Assembly (NCBI GenBank): GCA_045542115.1
Contig: JAZQKK010000036.1
Location: 1-63,230 of the forward strand
Source of the DNA: RGIG995 sp045542115
GTDB taxonomy: Bacteria > Bacillota > Clostridia > Oscillospirales > UBA644
DNA length: 63,230 nucleotides
Direction of reading: 5' to 3'
The notes below the pieces were generated by a model, which did no database searches, was not told the DNA's origin, and saw only the letters and a list, made by a program, of their open reading frames with translations. A program made the position numbers and the translations under genes. Below are positions 8,929 through 16,715 of the stretch, piece by piece (the first letter of the stretch is position 1; each line of letters begins with the position of its first letter).

Positions 8929-9186
8929 ATGAAATCTTTTGACTTTACCCCCAAAGGGGTTTGTTCCCGGGGAATTCATCTGGAAGTGGATGATAATAAT
9001 ATCGTTACCTCGGTAAAATTTACCGGCGGTTGTGCCGGCAATACCCAAGGAGTTGCCCGCTTGGCGGAAGGGCGCAACGTAGACGAAGTCATCGAAATTT
9101 TGAAAGGAATTCGTTGCGGAATGAAATCTACGTCCTGCCCCGACCAGTTGGCCTGCGCTTTGGAGGCTATGAAACAATCCATATAA
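8929..9186 (+). CDS. TSCPD domain protein (TIGR03905 family)
   Basis: An 85-residue protein that is essentially one TSCPD domain, named for its Thr-Ser-Cys-Pro-Asp motif, present here as STSCPDQLACAL near the C-terminus. It has three further cysteines (GVCSRG, GGCAGN, IRCGM). The domain also occurs at the C-terminus of class II ribonucleotide reductases, but the standalone family has no established function. It lies 19 bases upstream of the phosphohexomutase gene, likely in the same transcript. AAAAGGGAG precedes the ATG. Confidence 0.85.
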   Translation: MKSFDFTPKGVCSRGIHLEVDDNNIVTSVKFTGGCAGNTQGVARLAEGRNVDEVIEILKGIRCGMKSTSCPDQLACALEAMKQSI

Positions 9187-9205
9187 CTTGGCAAAGGAGT
9201 AGATT

Positions 9206-10894
9206 ATGAACCAAAAACTGCAAGAATGGCTTTCTTCTCCCATCGTCGACGAGAAGACCAAAGATGAATTAAAAGCGATTGCCCACAACGAACCGGAAGT
9301 TGCCAACCGTTTTGATACGTCCCTTACCTTCGGAACCGGTGGCCTGAGAGGAATTCTCGGTGCCGGAACGAACCGGATGAATATTTACGTGGTCCGCCAC
9401 GCGACCCAAGGGCTGTCTGACTTGATTTGTAACTTGGGGAGCGAGGCCCGTTGCCGCGGCGTTGTGGTTGGTCACGACTGCCGGATTCTCTCCCGGGAAT
9501 TTGCCGTGGAGGCTTGCCGCGTGTTGGTTGCCAACGGAATTAAAGCGTACCTGTTCGACGAATTGCGTCCCACTCCCGAGGTTTCGTTTGCCATCCGAGA
9601 ATTGAATTGTATTGCCGGAATCAACATCACCGCATCTCATAACCCCAAAGAATACAACGGTTATAAGGCCTATTGGGAAGACGGGGCTCAGCTGGCTCCC
9701 GAGCAAGCGGACGTGGTGTATGATGCCATTTGTTCCAAGGACATTTTCAAAGACGTTAAGGTTTCTTCTATGGAAGATATGGAAGCAAAAACCGTACTTC
9801 TCGGCAAGGATTTTGACGAAAAGTATCTTGCTTGTGTGATGGATTGTTCTATTGATTCCGACGTAATTCATCGCCAGAAAGATATGGCTATCGTTTATAC
9901 ACCCTTCCACGGCACCGGATACCGCCTTGTTCCCGAGGCGTTGAAGCGGGCCGGATTCGAAAACGTGACCTGCGTTGCCGAACAAATGGTTCTTTCCGGG
10001 GAATTTCCTACGGTTCAGTCCCCCAATCCGGAAAATAAAGAAGGGTTTACGATTGCAATGGAGTTGGCCAACAACGTTGGTGCGGATTTCATTATCGGAA
10101 CCGACCCGGATGCCGACCGCGTTGGTGTGATTGTTCGGAATTCCGATGGAGAGTTTGTAGCGTTGACGGGGAATCAAACCGGTGCACTTTTGCTGGATTA
10201 CGTTCTGCGTGCCCGGCAGAACAAGGGCGACCTTCCCTCCAATGCCGCCGCGGTAAAATCCATCGTTTCCACGGAAATGGCTACCGCTGTCTGTGAAAAG
10301 TACGGTGTAAAAATGTTTAACGTTCTCACCGGATTTAAGTTTATCGGAGAGAAAATCAAGGAATTTGAAGTCACCGGGGAATACGCCTACGTTTTTGGCT
10401 TCGAAGAATCTTACGGTTATTTGACCGGAACCTACGCCCGGGATAAGGATGCCGTGGCAGCCTCCCTTTTGATTGCCGAAATGGCGGCGTATTATCGAGA
10501 ACAGGGAAAAACGCTGTCGGATGCGCTGAACGAGTTGTATCAGCAAGTTGGTGTGTATTTTGAAACCACCCTTTCCGTAACGATGAAGGGCTTTGACGGA
10601 CCCGCCCGTACGAAAGCGTTGATGGACCGTCTTCGCAGCAATACTCCCAAATCCATCGGCGGAATTGCTCTTCAAGAAATGTTTGACCTTGCCAACGGTG
10701 GAATGGGACTTCCTCCCTCGAACGTGGTTTATTACCGCCTGTCCGACGGGTCGGTGCTTGTCGTTCGTCCGTCCGGGACGGAGCCGAAGGTGAAAATTTA
10801 TATTCTCGTGCGGGATGAGAACCGATCTTCTGCCGAAGAAAAAGCCGAAACCCTTCGCAAGGATTTTTATTCCTTTGCTCAAATCGAAGGTTAA
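9206..10894 (+). CDS. pgcA: Phosphoglucomutase/phosphomannomutase (alpha-D-phosphohexomutase)
   Basis: A 562-residue phosphohexomutase that interconverts glucose-1-P and glucose-6-P, supplying UDP-glucose for glycolipids and wall polymers. It has the four family signatures: the phosphoserine loop ITASHNPKEY (Ser144), the metal loop GTDPDADRVG, the sugar loop GFEESYGYL, and the C-terminal phosphate-binding RPSGTEPKVKIY. An N-terminal helix of about 40 residues matches the PgcA type. AAAGGAG precedes ATG 9206. Confidence 0.95.
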   Translation: MNQKLQEWLSSPIVDEKTKDELKAIAHNEPEVANRFDTSLTFGTGGLRGILGAGTNRMNIYVVRHATQGLSDLICNLGSEARCRGVVVGHDCRILSREFAVEACRVLVANGIKAYLFDELRPTPEVSFAIRELNCIAGINITASHNPKEYNGYKAYWEDGAQLAPEQADVVYDAICSKDIFKDVKVSSMEDMEAKTVLLGKDFDEKYLACVMDCSIDSDVIHRQKDMAIVYTPFHGTGYRLVPEALKRAGFENVTCVAEQMVLSGEFPTVQSPNPENKEGFTIAMELANNVGADFIIGTDPDADRVGVIVRNSDGEFVALTGNQTGALLLDYVLRARQNKGDLPSNAAAVKSIVSTEMATAVCEKYGVKMFNVLTGFKFIGEKIKEFEVTGEYAYVFGFEESYGYLTGTYARDKDAVAASLLIAEMAAYYREQGKTLSDALNELYQQVGVYFETTLSVTMKGFDGPARTKALMDRLRSNTPKSIGGIALQEMFDLANGGMGLPPSNVVYYRLSDGSVLVVRPSGTEPKVKIYILVRDENRSSAEEKAETLRKDFYSFAQIEG

Positions 10895-10946
10895 GATTCC
10901 AAAATAAATAAATTCCCGGAACACCGGGATCAGGAGGTATATCATT

Positions 10947-11732
10947 ATGACAGACCGTAAACAGTGGAAAACCGGATTGTCCATCGGTTGCGTTTCCGAA
11001 GAAGCGTTGGAACGAGCCGCTGCTGCAAAATTGGATTTGGTGGAAATTTGCGCCATTGACGACCCGGCAAACTGGGAAAAGATTCCCGAATGGGAAAAGA
11101 AGACCGGCGTGAAGGTGTGGTCCTTCCACCTGCCGTTCCGTTGGTGGGGTCCCACTCCCTGGGCAGACCCGACGTCTACAAATCCTGAGGTTTGGAAACA
11201 GACGTTAGATCAGTACAATTCTATGATTGAAGGCTGCGGACGTGCCGGGGTCAAGTATATCGTTGTCCACCCCAGCCGGGAACCCTTTAAAGATGAAGAA
11301 CGTGAAACTTATATGCAGGTTGCCATTGAGCATCTCGGTATTATTTCCGATATCTGCAAAAAGAACGGTTGCGTCCTTTGTGTGGAAGACCTTCCCCGTA
11401 CCTGTTTGGGAAGAGACGGTGCGGAAATGCTCCGCTTTATGGAAAGTAATCCCGACCTGCGCATTGTTTTTGACGTCAACCACCTGCTGAAAGATTCCCA
11501 CACCGACTTTATTAAGAAAGTGGGTAAGTACATCGTTACTACCCATATTTCCGACTACGATTTTGTTGATGAACGCCATTGGTTCCCGATGGACGGACAA
11601 ATCGATTGGAAAACCTTGCAGGCTGATTTGGAACAGGCCGATTATACCGGTCCTTTCCTGTACGAAACGATGCCCGCAGGATATACGTGGGCGGATGTAA
11701 AAACCAATCACGAGGCCCTCAAAAATCTGTAA
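10947..11732 (+). CDS. Sugar phosphate isomerase/epimerase-type TIM-barrel protein, copy 1
   Basis: A 261-residue protein of the xylose isomerase-like/AP endonuclease 2 TIM-barrel family. Putative metal ligands are Glu147 (CVEDLPR), the Asp in FDVNHL, the His in THISDYDF and the Glu in LYETMPAG. The exact sugar is unknown. ATG 10947 follows AGGAGGTA. A small 6-bp hairpin (10914-10929) sits just before the ribosome binding site. It is a close paralogue of the next gene. It follows pgcA by 52 bases without an obvious promoter. Confidence 0.88.
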   Translation: MTDRKQWKTGLSIGCVSEEALERAAAAKLDLVEICAIDDPANWEKIPEWEKKTGVKVWSFHLPFRWWGPTPWADPTSTNPEVWKQTLDQYNSMIEGCGRAGVKYIVVHPSREPFKDEERETYMQVAIEHLGIISDICKKNGCVLCVEDLPRTCLGRDGAEMLRFMESNPDLRIVFDVNHLLKDSHTDFIKKVGKYIVTTHISDYDFVDERHWFPMDGQIDWKTLQADLEQADYTGPFLYETMPAGYTWADVKTNHEALKNL

Positions 11733-11737
11733 AATCA

Positions 11738-11776
11738 AAAGCCGTCGACCGTTCCGTCGACGGCTTTGTCTTTTTT
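11738..11776 (+). terminator. Terminator between the two isomerase paralogues
   Basis: A 12-bp perfect stem (11738-11749 with 11756-11767, loop CGTTCC) is followed by GTCTTTTTT. Confidence 0.88.
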
Positions 11777-11797
11777 GTGACTTTTTTAAGAAAAGCA

Positions 11798-11826
11798 TTG
11801 ACAATTCCGAGTTTTTTCACTATAAT
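11798..11826 (+). promoter_or_regulatory. SigA promoter of the second isomerase paralogue
   Basis: TTGACA (11798-11803), a 17-base spacer and TATAAT (11821-11826): a full consensus promoter. Confidence 0.88.
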
Positions 11827-11872
11827 AAAGTCAATAAAACAACCGAATTATCGGTTTTTGGAGGTATGTCTT

Positions 11873-12661
11873 ATGACAGATCGTAAAACCTGGAAGACCG
11901 GCCTTTCCATTGGAATGGTATCGGAAGAAGCTCTGAAAAAAGCTGCTGACGCGAAATTGGATTTGGTGGAAATCAGCGGTATTGACGATCCTGCTAACTG
12001 GGAAAAAATTCCCGAATGGGAAAAGGCTACCGGCGTAAAAGTTTGGTCCATTCACCTTCCTTTCTCCGGTCCCGGTGCAGTAAGACCCGACGACCCCGAT
12101 GAAATGTGGGAAGATTTTCTTCCCAAGCACAAAGCCTTGATTGAAGGCGGCGGAAAAGCCGGAATTCCTCATATGGTAATTCACGCCAGCGGCGAAGACC
12201 GGGAACTGCACGCCAAGACGACCCGTAATATGCGGATGGAACGGGCGCTTCGCCATCTGAACGAACTGTCCGACCTGTGTAAGGCCAACGGTAGTACCCT
12301 TTGCATCGAAGTTCTGCCCCGGTATTGTCTGGGAAATTGCTCCGATGAAATCCAATATATAATGGAATCCAATCCCGATCTCCGTCTTTGCTTCGACGTA
12401 AACCACTTGTTGAAGGAAGATCACGTAGAATTTACGAAAAAAGTAGGTAAATACGCTATTACTACCCACATTTCCGACTACGATTTCTTAGACGAAAAAC
12501 ATTGGTTCCCCACCGAATGTGGCGGAGAAATCGACTGGAAGGAGCTGCAAGCTGCCTTAGAATCTGTGGATTACAACGGTCCGTTTATGTATGAAGTCAA
12601 TTTGGGCGGACATCCTTGGGGTGACGTTAAAGTCAACCACGAAATGTTGAAGAATCTCTAA
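11873..12661 (+). CDS. Sugar phosphate isomerase/epimerase-type TIM-barrel protein, copy 2
   Basis: A 262-residue paralogue of the preceding protein: both open MTDRK.WKTGLSIG and share WEKIPEWEK.TGVKVW, FDVNHLLK, KVGKY and THISDYDF. The putative metal ligands are kept (Glu in CIEVLPR, Asp in FDVNHLL, His in THISDYDF, Glu in MYEVNLGG). The two differ most in the segment after HLPF, where a substrate loop is expected. The start after GGAGG at 11873 is clear; a longer in-frame reading from 11687 runs into copy 1 and is rejected. It has its own consensus promoter and terminator, so it is regulated separately from copy 1. Confidence 0.88.
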   Translation: MTDRKTWKTGLSIGMVSEEALKKAADAKLDLVEISGIDDPANWEKIPEWEKATGVKVWSIHLPFSGPGAVRPDDPDEMWEDFLPKHKALIEGGGKAGIPHMVIHASGEDRELHAKTTRNMRMERALRHLNELSDLCKANGSTLCIEVLPRYCLGNCSDEIQYIMESNPDLRLCFDVNHLLKEDHVEFTKKVGKYAITTHISDYDFLDEKHWFPTECGGEIDWKELQAALESVDYNGPFMYEVNLGGHPWGDVKVNHEMLKNL

Positions 12662-12673
12662 TTTGTTAAGAAA

Positions 12674-12705
12674 AATCCCGGGCTTAGACCCGGGATTCTT
12701 TTTTG
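12674..12705. terminator. Bidirectional terminator
   Basis: A 9-bp stem AATCCCGGG/CCCGGGATT (12674-12682, 12689-12697) has T runs on both strands. It separates the isomerase gene from the convergent galactosidase unit. Confidence 0.88.
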
Positions 12706-12707
12706 TG

Positions 12708-12899
12708 TCAGAAGAGCATACAGCCTTCTTTTTTGAATTTTTCCACCAAATCTGGCAATTTGGATTCGTCTAAATCAAAATGTTCTGCCAAACAGTGATA
12801 GCATAGGCAGTTTTCTCCGTCTCTGCGGACGATTTTGCGGTAAAGTCCGAATTCATCTGCGGTCAATTCTTTTCCGCAGTTACAACAGTAAAAGAACAT
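12708..12899 (-). CDS. Cys-rich zinc-ribbon-like microprotein
   Basis: A 63-residue protein of unknown function. It has two CxxC knuckles, CCNC (residues 5-8) and CYHC (33-36), plus Cys31 and Cys60, and no signal or membrane segment, so a cytoplasmic zinc ribbon is likely. Its ATG shares one base with the TAA of the alpha-galactosidase gene (TAATG), so translation is coupled. A role next to a glycosidase is not obvious; it could be a small regulator or chaperone. It is intact and followed by a terminator, so it is probably real. Confidence 0.7.
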   Translation of the reverse strand: MFFYCCNCGKELTADEFGLYRKIVRRDGENCLCYHCLAEHFDLDESKLPDLVEKFKKEGCMLF

Positions 12900-14047
12900 T
12901 ACAGCATTTTAACCGGCTTTGCCCGGAAGATTCGGCATCCGCCCACGGGAACGTTTACCGAAGCAAATTCCCGGATGGGGGCCATTTCTTCCCCGGAATA
13001 AAGGTCGGTCATCTGCAACCCGTACCCGCTGACGGCGGAAAGCCCCAAATCGTCAAAGACAAAATATGCGTTGGTGTTCCGGTCGGAGAAGTTAAAGCAA
13101 GCAATTGCAAAGTCGCCGTCGGAAAGACGCTTTGCATAGGTGGGACACTGGGTGACGTAGGTGGAATCCCCGGTTGCAGAAATTAGGAAGGGGGGTCTTA
13201 CGTCTTCGTCCTGGTCAATGGCAATCAATTCTTTATTGGTGAGAATACTCTTTGCCTTATCACTCAATTTCCGAATATCGCATCCGATAAACAGGGGAGA
13301 AGATGCCATACACCACATCGCAAATTGCAGTTCGTAGTTTGCATCGTTACAACCTTCCGTTCCGCAGAAGCCTTCTCCGTACATCCCGATGGTCATCATA
13401 TCCAAATCGTTAAAACAGTTGGGCGCGGTGAAAGGAAGCTTTCCGTCGTATTGGCTCATCCCGAAGGTCGTGAAGTTTTTGAAGTTATCTTTCAGGTCAT
13501 AAGTACTGCGGTACATATGTGCGCCGGCGGAGCGAATCCAGGACCAGACGTCGTCTTTCCCCCAGTTGCAGGCAGAGAAAAGAATATCGCGACCGCAGAG
13601 GGCCAGCGCTGTGCCCATCCGATGGTATAACTGAGGTCCGTTGGCGTTAGCGGGATGGAAGCAGTTATCGTATTTTAACAGGTCTACGCCGTATTCCGCA
13701 AAGGTTTGAGCATCTACGAATTCGTGGTCAAAGGAACCGGGATAGTTGCCGCAAGTACGAACGCCGCAGCAAGAATACATCCCAAATTTTAACCCTTTGG
13801 AGTGAACGTAATCCCCGACCGCTTTCATTCCGTGGGGAAATTTTACGGGGTCTGCGACGAGTTTATCGGTTTTCGGGTCTCTCTGTTTCAGTGACCAGCC
13901 GTCGTCAATGACGATATATTCGTATCCGGCATCTTTGAATCCAAGGTCAATCATTGCATCGGCAGATTGACGAATCAATTCATCGTTACATTCCAACCCG
14001 AAAGTGTTCCAGGTATTCCAGCCCATAGGCGGTTTTTTTACGTTCAT
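12899..14047 (-). CDS. GH27 alpha-galactosidase (cytoplasmic)
   Basis: A 382-residue glycoside hydrolase of family 27, which releases alpha-linked galactose with retention. The N-terminal signature is PPMGWNTWNTFG and the substrate-binding pair is in IDDGW. The nucleophile is Asp127 in LLKYDNC; the acid/base Asp is expected near MYRSTYDLKDNF. No signal peptide is present, so it acts on imported galactosides. The ATG at 14047 follows AAGGAGC; the longer in-frame start at 14086 lies on the predicted operator. A dyad at the predicted transcription start suggests repressor control. Confidence 0.92.
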   Translation of the reverse strand: MNVKKPPMGWNTWNTFGLECNDELIRQSADAMIDLGFKDAGYEYIVIDDGWSLKQRDPKTDKLVADPVKFPHGMKAVGDYVHSKGLKFGMYSCCGVRTCGNYPGSFDHEFVDAQTFAEYGVDLLKYDNCFHPANANGPQLYHRMGTALALCGRDILFSACNWGKDDVWSWIRSAGAHMYRSTYDLKDNFKNFTTFGMSQYDGKLPFTAPNCFNDLDMMTIGMYGEGFCGTEGCNDANYELQFAMWCMASSPLFIGCDIRKLSDKAKSILTNKELIAIDQDEDVRPPFLISATGDSTYVTQCPTYAKRLSDGDFAIACFNFSDRNTNAYFVFDDLGLSAVSGYGLQMTDLYSGEEMAPIREFASVNVPVGGCRIFRAKPVKML

Positions 14048-14082
14048 AATTCTGCTCCTTTTCCCGTATCGTATGGTTGTAA

Positions 14083-14110
14083 ACAAAACGATTGTTTTGT
14101 CTTCATTATA
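14083..14110 (-). promoter_or_regulatory. Operator dyad and -10 box of the alpha-galactosidase unit
   Basis: The -10 box TATAAT lies at 14105-14110 (minus strand) with no good -35 box. Just downstream is the 7-4-7 dyad ACAAAACGATTGTTTTGT (14083-14100), covering the expected transcription start. The position suits a repressor of LacI type; no such gene lies nearby. Confidence 0.55.
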
Positions 14111-14226
14111 ATATACATATGTGTCGTTTTCTTGTTGTTTTTATGTTCGTTTGTTGTTTTCTTTCTTTGATATGTTGGGTTTTTCTCAAAACTTGTTAAG
14201 AAAATGTGAAATCATATCGTAACCCC

Positions 14227-14255
14227 TTGACAAATGTTATTGTTTGTGTTATTAT
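14227..14255 (+). promoter_or_regulatory. SigA promoter of the amino acid ABC transporter
   Basis: TTGACA (14227-14232), a 17-base spacer and TATTAT (14250-14255). Confidence 0.8.
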
Positions 14256-14303
14256 GTTAGCACATTAAAGCGATGGGATGAACCCCATAAAGGAGAATGT
14301 ATT

Positions 14304-15110
14304 ATGAAAAAGATTTTAGCTCTGATTTTGGCCGCAGTTCTTTGCGTTGCCTTGTTCTGCGCTTGCGGCAAGACCGGTGAAGGTTCCGGAGACGGTGCCA
14401 AAGCAAGCGACCTTGCCTATATCAAAGAAAAAGGTAAGATTATTATCGGTGTTACTTCCTTCAAGCCTATGGATTGGCAAGAAGGGGGCGAATGGATCGG
14501 TTTTGATGCAGAAATGGCAAAAGAATTTGCGAAATATCTCAATGTTGATGCTGAATTCCTGATTATTGCCGATTGGAGCAAGAAGTCGATGGAATTGGAC
14601 ACCAAAGGTGTTGACGTTGTCTGGAACGGTATGACTTTGACCGACGAAGTGAAGGCGCTGATGGGCACTTCCGAACCCTATTGCAAGAATGCTCAGGTCG
14701 TAGTTGTGAAATCCGACCTTGCCGCTTCCATCAAAACCGTAGATGACATTAAGGCTTTGACCTTTGCCGTAGAAAACGGTTCTGCCGGTGCAAAGGCCCT
14801 GGATGCGATTGGTGTCAAATATAGCCCCGTAGACACCCAGGATAAGGCTCTGTTGGAAGTAAAATCCGGTGCTTCTCAGGCTTGCGTTGTCGACCTTCTG
14901 ATGGCCGGTGCAATGATTGGGGAAGGCACGTCTATGCCGGATCTGGCAATCACCGTTAGCCTGACGGAGGAAGAATACGGCGTTGGCTTCCGGAAGGACA
15001 GCGACTTGGTCACCGAATTTAACAATTTCTGGGGCGAGGTATACCGCAACGGTACGGTAACTCGGGTTGCCGAAAAGTACGGAATTTCCAAGAATATTAT
15101 CGCGAAATAA
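14304..15110 (+). CDS. Polar amino acid ABC transporter, substrate-binding lipoprotein
   Basis: A 268-residue extracellular solute-binding protein of family 3. An N-terminal hydrophobic stretch ends in a lipobox-like LFCACG, so it is probably lipid-anchored. The mature part starts after a short Gly/Ser-rich linker and has the family feature GFDAEMAKEFAKYL near residue 70. ATG 14304 follows AAAGGAG; the upstream in-frame ATG at 14244 overlaps the -10 region. A hairpin between this gene and the permease gene could give the binding protein a higher transcript level. Confidence 0.93.
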   Translation: MKKILALILAAVLCVALFCACGKTGEGSGDGAKASDLAYIKEKGKIIIGVTSFKPMDWQEGGEWIGFDAEMAKEFAKYLNVDAEFLIIADWSKKSMELDTKGVDVVWNGMTLTDEVKALMGTSEPYCKNAQVVVVKSDLAASIKTVDDIKALTFAVENGSAGAKALDAIGVKYSPVDTQDKALLEVKSGASQACVVDLLMAGAMIGEGTSMPDLAITVSLTEEEYGVGFRKDSDLVTEFNNFWGEVYRNGTVTRVAEKYGISKNIIAK

Positions 15111-15130
15111 AAAATAACTTCATCTATGTC

Positions 15131-15163
15131 TGCAAGGCAGGGGGTTGACCTTTCTGCCTTGCA
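15131..15163 (+). promoter_or_regulatory. Intercistronic hairpin between binding protein and permease genes
   Basis: A perfect 10-bp stem TGCAAGGCAG/CTGCCTTGCA with a 13-base loop is followed by TCTTTTA, a poor T tract. It may be a leaky terminator or an RNA-stabilising element. Confidence 0.55.
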
Positions 15164-15180
15164 TCTTTTACGGAGTACTT

Positions 15181-15849
15181 ATGTTTTTAGCATTTTCAAC
15201 CGACACGTCCTTTTGGAGCGTTACGTTAAGCCTGTTGGACGGGTTATGGGTTTCGGGAAAGTTATTTCTCCTCACTCTTTTGTTTGCTTTGCCTTTGGGG
15301 CTTCTGATTTGTTTTGCTACGATGAGCAAATTCCATCCTCTGCGGTGGTTGGCAAAGTTCTTGGTCTGGATCGTCCGGGGTTCCCCTCTGATGTTGCAGA
15401 TTTTGATTGTGTATTACGGACCGGGCCTCCTGTTTGACCTTCCCTTGTTGCCTCGGTTTACGGCGGCATTGGTTACCTTTTCGCTCAATTACGCCTGCTA
15501 TTTTTCGGAAATTTACCGGGGCGGAATTCAGTCGATTCCAAAGGGGCAGTACGAAGCCGGACAGGTTTTGGGAATGTCCAAAAGTCAAATTTTCTTCCGG
15601 GTCACGTTGCTGCAATTGATTAAACGAATCGTTCCTCCAATGGGCAATGAGTTCATTACCTTAGTAAAGGATACCGCCCTTGTTCGCATCATCTCGGTGT
15701 ACGAGCTGATTTGGGCCGGAGAGGCTTATATTAAACTTGGTATTTTGTGGCCTCTGTTCTATACGGGCGTATTCTATTTAATCGTCAATGGTATTTTGAC
15801 GATTCTTCTCAGTCAGTTTGAGAAAAAGTTGAATTATTTCAGGGGGTGA
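15181..15849 (+). CDS. Polar amino acid ABC transporter, permease
   Basis: A 222-residue inner-membrane permease of the HisM/GlnP family with about five membrane segments. The EAA loop is visible as YEAGQVLGMSKSQIFFRVTL. The ATG at 15181 follows CGGAG; the in-frame ATG at 15145 falls within the intercistronic hairpin and is rejected. It forms one operon with the binding protein and the ATPase. Confidence 0.93.
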   Translation: MFLAFSTDTSFWSVTLSLLDGLWVSGKLFLLTLLFALPLGLLICFATMSKFHPLRWLAKFLVWIVRGSPLMLQILIVYYGPGLLFDLPLLPRFTAALVTFSLNYACYFSEIYRGGIQSIPKGQYEAGQVLGMSKSQIFFRVTLLQLIKRIVPPMGNEFITLVKDTALVRIISVYELIWAGEAYIKLGILWPLFYTGVFYLIVNGILTILLSQFEKKLNYFRG

Positions 15850-15855
15850 CGGAAG

Positions 15856-16653
15856 ATGGCAATGCTTGAAGTTCGCAATTTATGTAAGTCCTTCGGTGAC
15901 GTTTCGGTTTTAAAAGGCATTGACCTTACCTTGGAACAAGGACAGGTCGTTTCCATCATCGGTTCCTCCGGGAGTGGGAAAACCACCTTTTTACGGTGCC
16001 TGAATTTCCTGGAAACTGCGGACGCCGGAACCATTTCCGTCAACGGAAAGGGCGTTTTTGACGGAGAAAAGCACGAGAAACTTTCCGACGAAGAAATTCG
16101 CCGGCGTCGTTTGTCCTTCGGTTTGGTATTTCAGTCCTTTAATTTGTTTCCCCAATACACCGTTTTGCAGAATATGACTCTTGCCCCCACCCTTGCGGAA
16201 AAAGAAAAACTTCGCAAAAAGCAGATTTCAAAAAGTGAATACCAATCGTTTATGCAAGGGCTTGAATCAAAATGTATGAGCATCTTGGAACAGGTCGGTC
16301 TTGGGGAAAAACGGGATGCTTATCCTTATCAACTTTCCGGAGGGCAGCAGCAGCGGGCCGCCATTTCCCGGGCGTTGGTGATGGACCCGGATATTCTTTG
16401 TTTTGATGAACCCACTTCTGCGTTAGACCCGGAATTGACCGGCGAAGTGTTGAAAGTCATTAAGGAGTTGAAGACCGAAAATCGCACGATGGTCATCGTC
16501 ACCCACGAAATGGAATTTGCCCGCAACGTTTCGGACAAGGTTCTGTTTATGGCGGACGGTTTGGTGTGCGAAGAAGGAACGCCGGAGGAAATCTTCGGAA
16601 ATCCCAAAACCGAGCGTTTGCAAGGGTTTCTTCACGCGCTTTCAGAAAAATAA
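15856..16653 (+). CDS. Polar amino acid ABC transporter, ATP-binding protein
   Basis: A 265-residue ABC ATPase of the GlnQ/HisP type. Walker A is GSSGSGKTT, the signature is LSGGQQQR, Walker B is ILCFDEPTSALD and the switch His is in IVTHEME. It is about 20 residues longer than usual because of an insertion of charged residues (about 105-135, EKEKLRKKQISKSEY) between the Q-loop and the signature. It starts 6 bases after the permease stop. Confidence 0.94.
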   Translation: MAMLEVRNLCKSFGDVSVLKGIDLTLEQGQVVSIIGSSGSGKTTFLRCLNFLETADAGTISVNGKGVFDGEKHEKLSDEEIRRRRLSFGLVFQSFNLFPQYTVLQNMTLAPTLAEKEKLRKKQISKSEYQSFMQGLESKCMSILEQVGLGEKRDAYPYQLSGGQQQRAAISRALVMDPDILCFDEPTSALDPELTGEVLKVIKELKTENRTMVIVTHEMEFARNVSDKVLFMADGLVCEEGTPEEIFGNPKTERLQGFLHALSEK

Positions 16654-16715
16654 AAATTCCGCCTCGGTTTCGGGGCGGATTTCACCTTAATCAAAAAAAA
16701 GGGGGGGGGAGACTT

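Noticed and set aside
9269..11155. 628-codon open frame antisense to the phosphohexomutase and first isomerase genes
   Set aside because: It is a shadow: the plus-strand frames encode clear enzymes, the antisense product is His/Asn/Gly-rich without motifs, and the frame exists because the real genes avoid codons that read as stops on the other strand.
16654..16690. Terminator after the ABC ATPase gene
   Set aside because: A GC-rich stem is present but no T run follows on the plus strand, so it was not annotated as a terminator.
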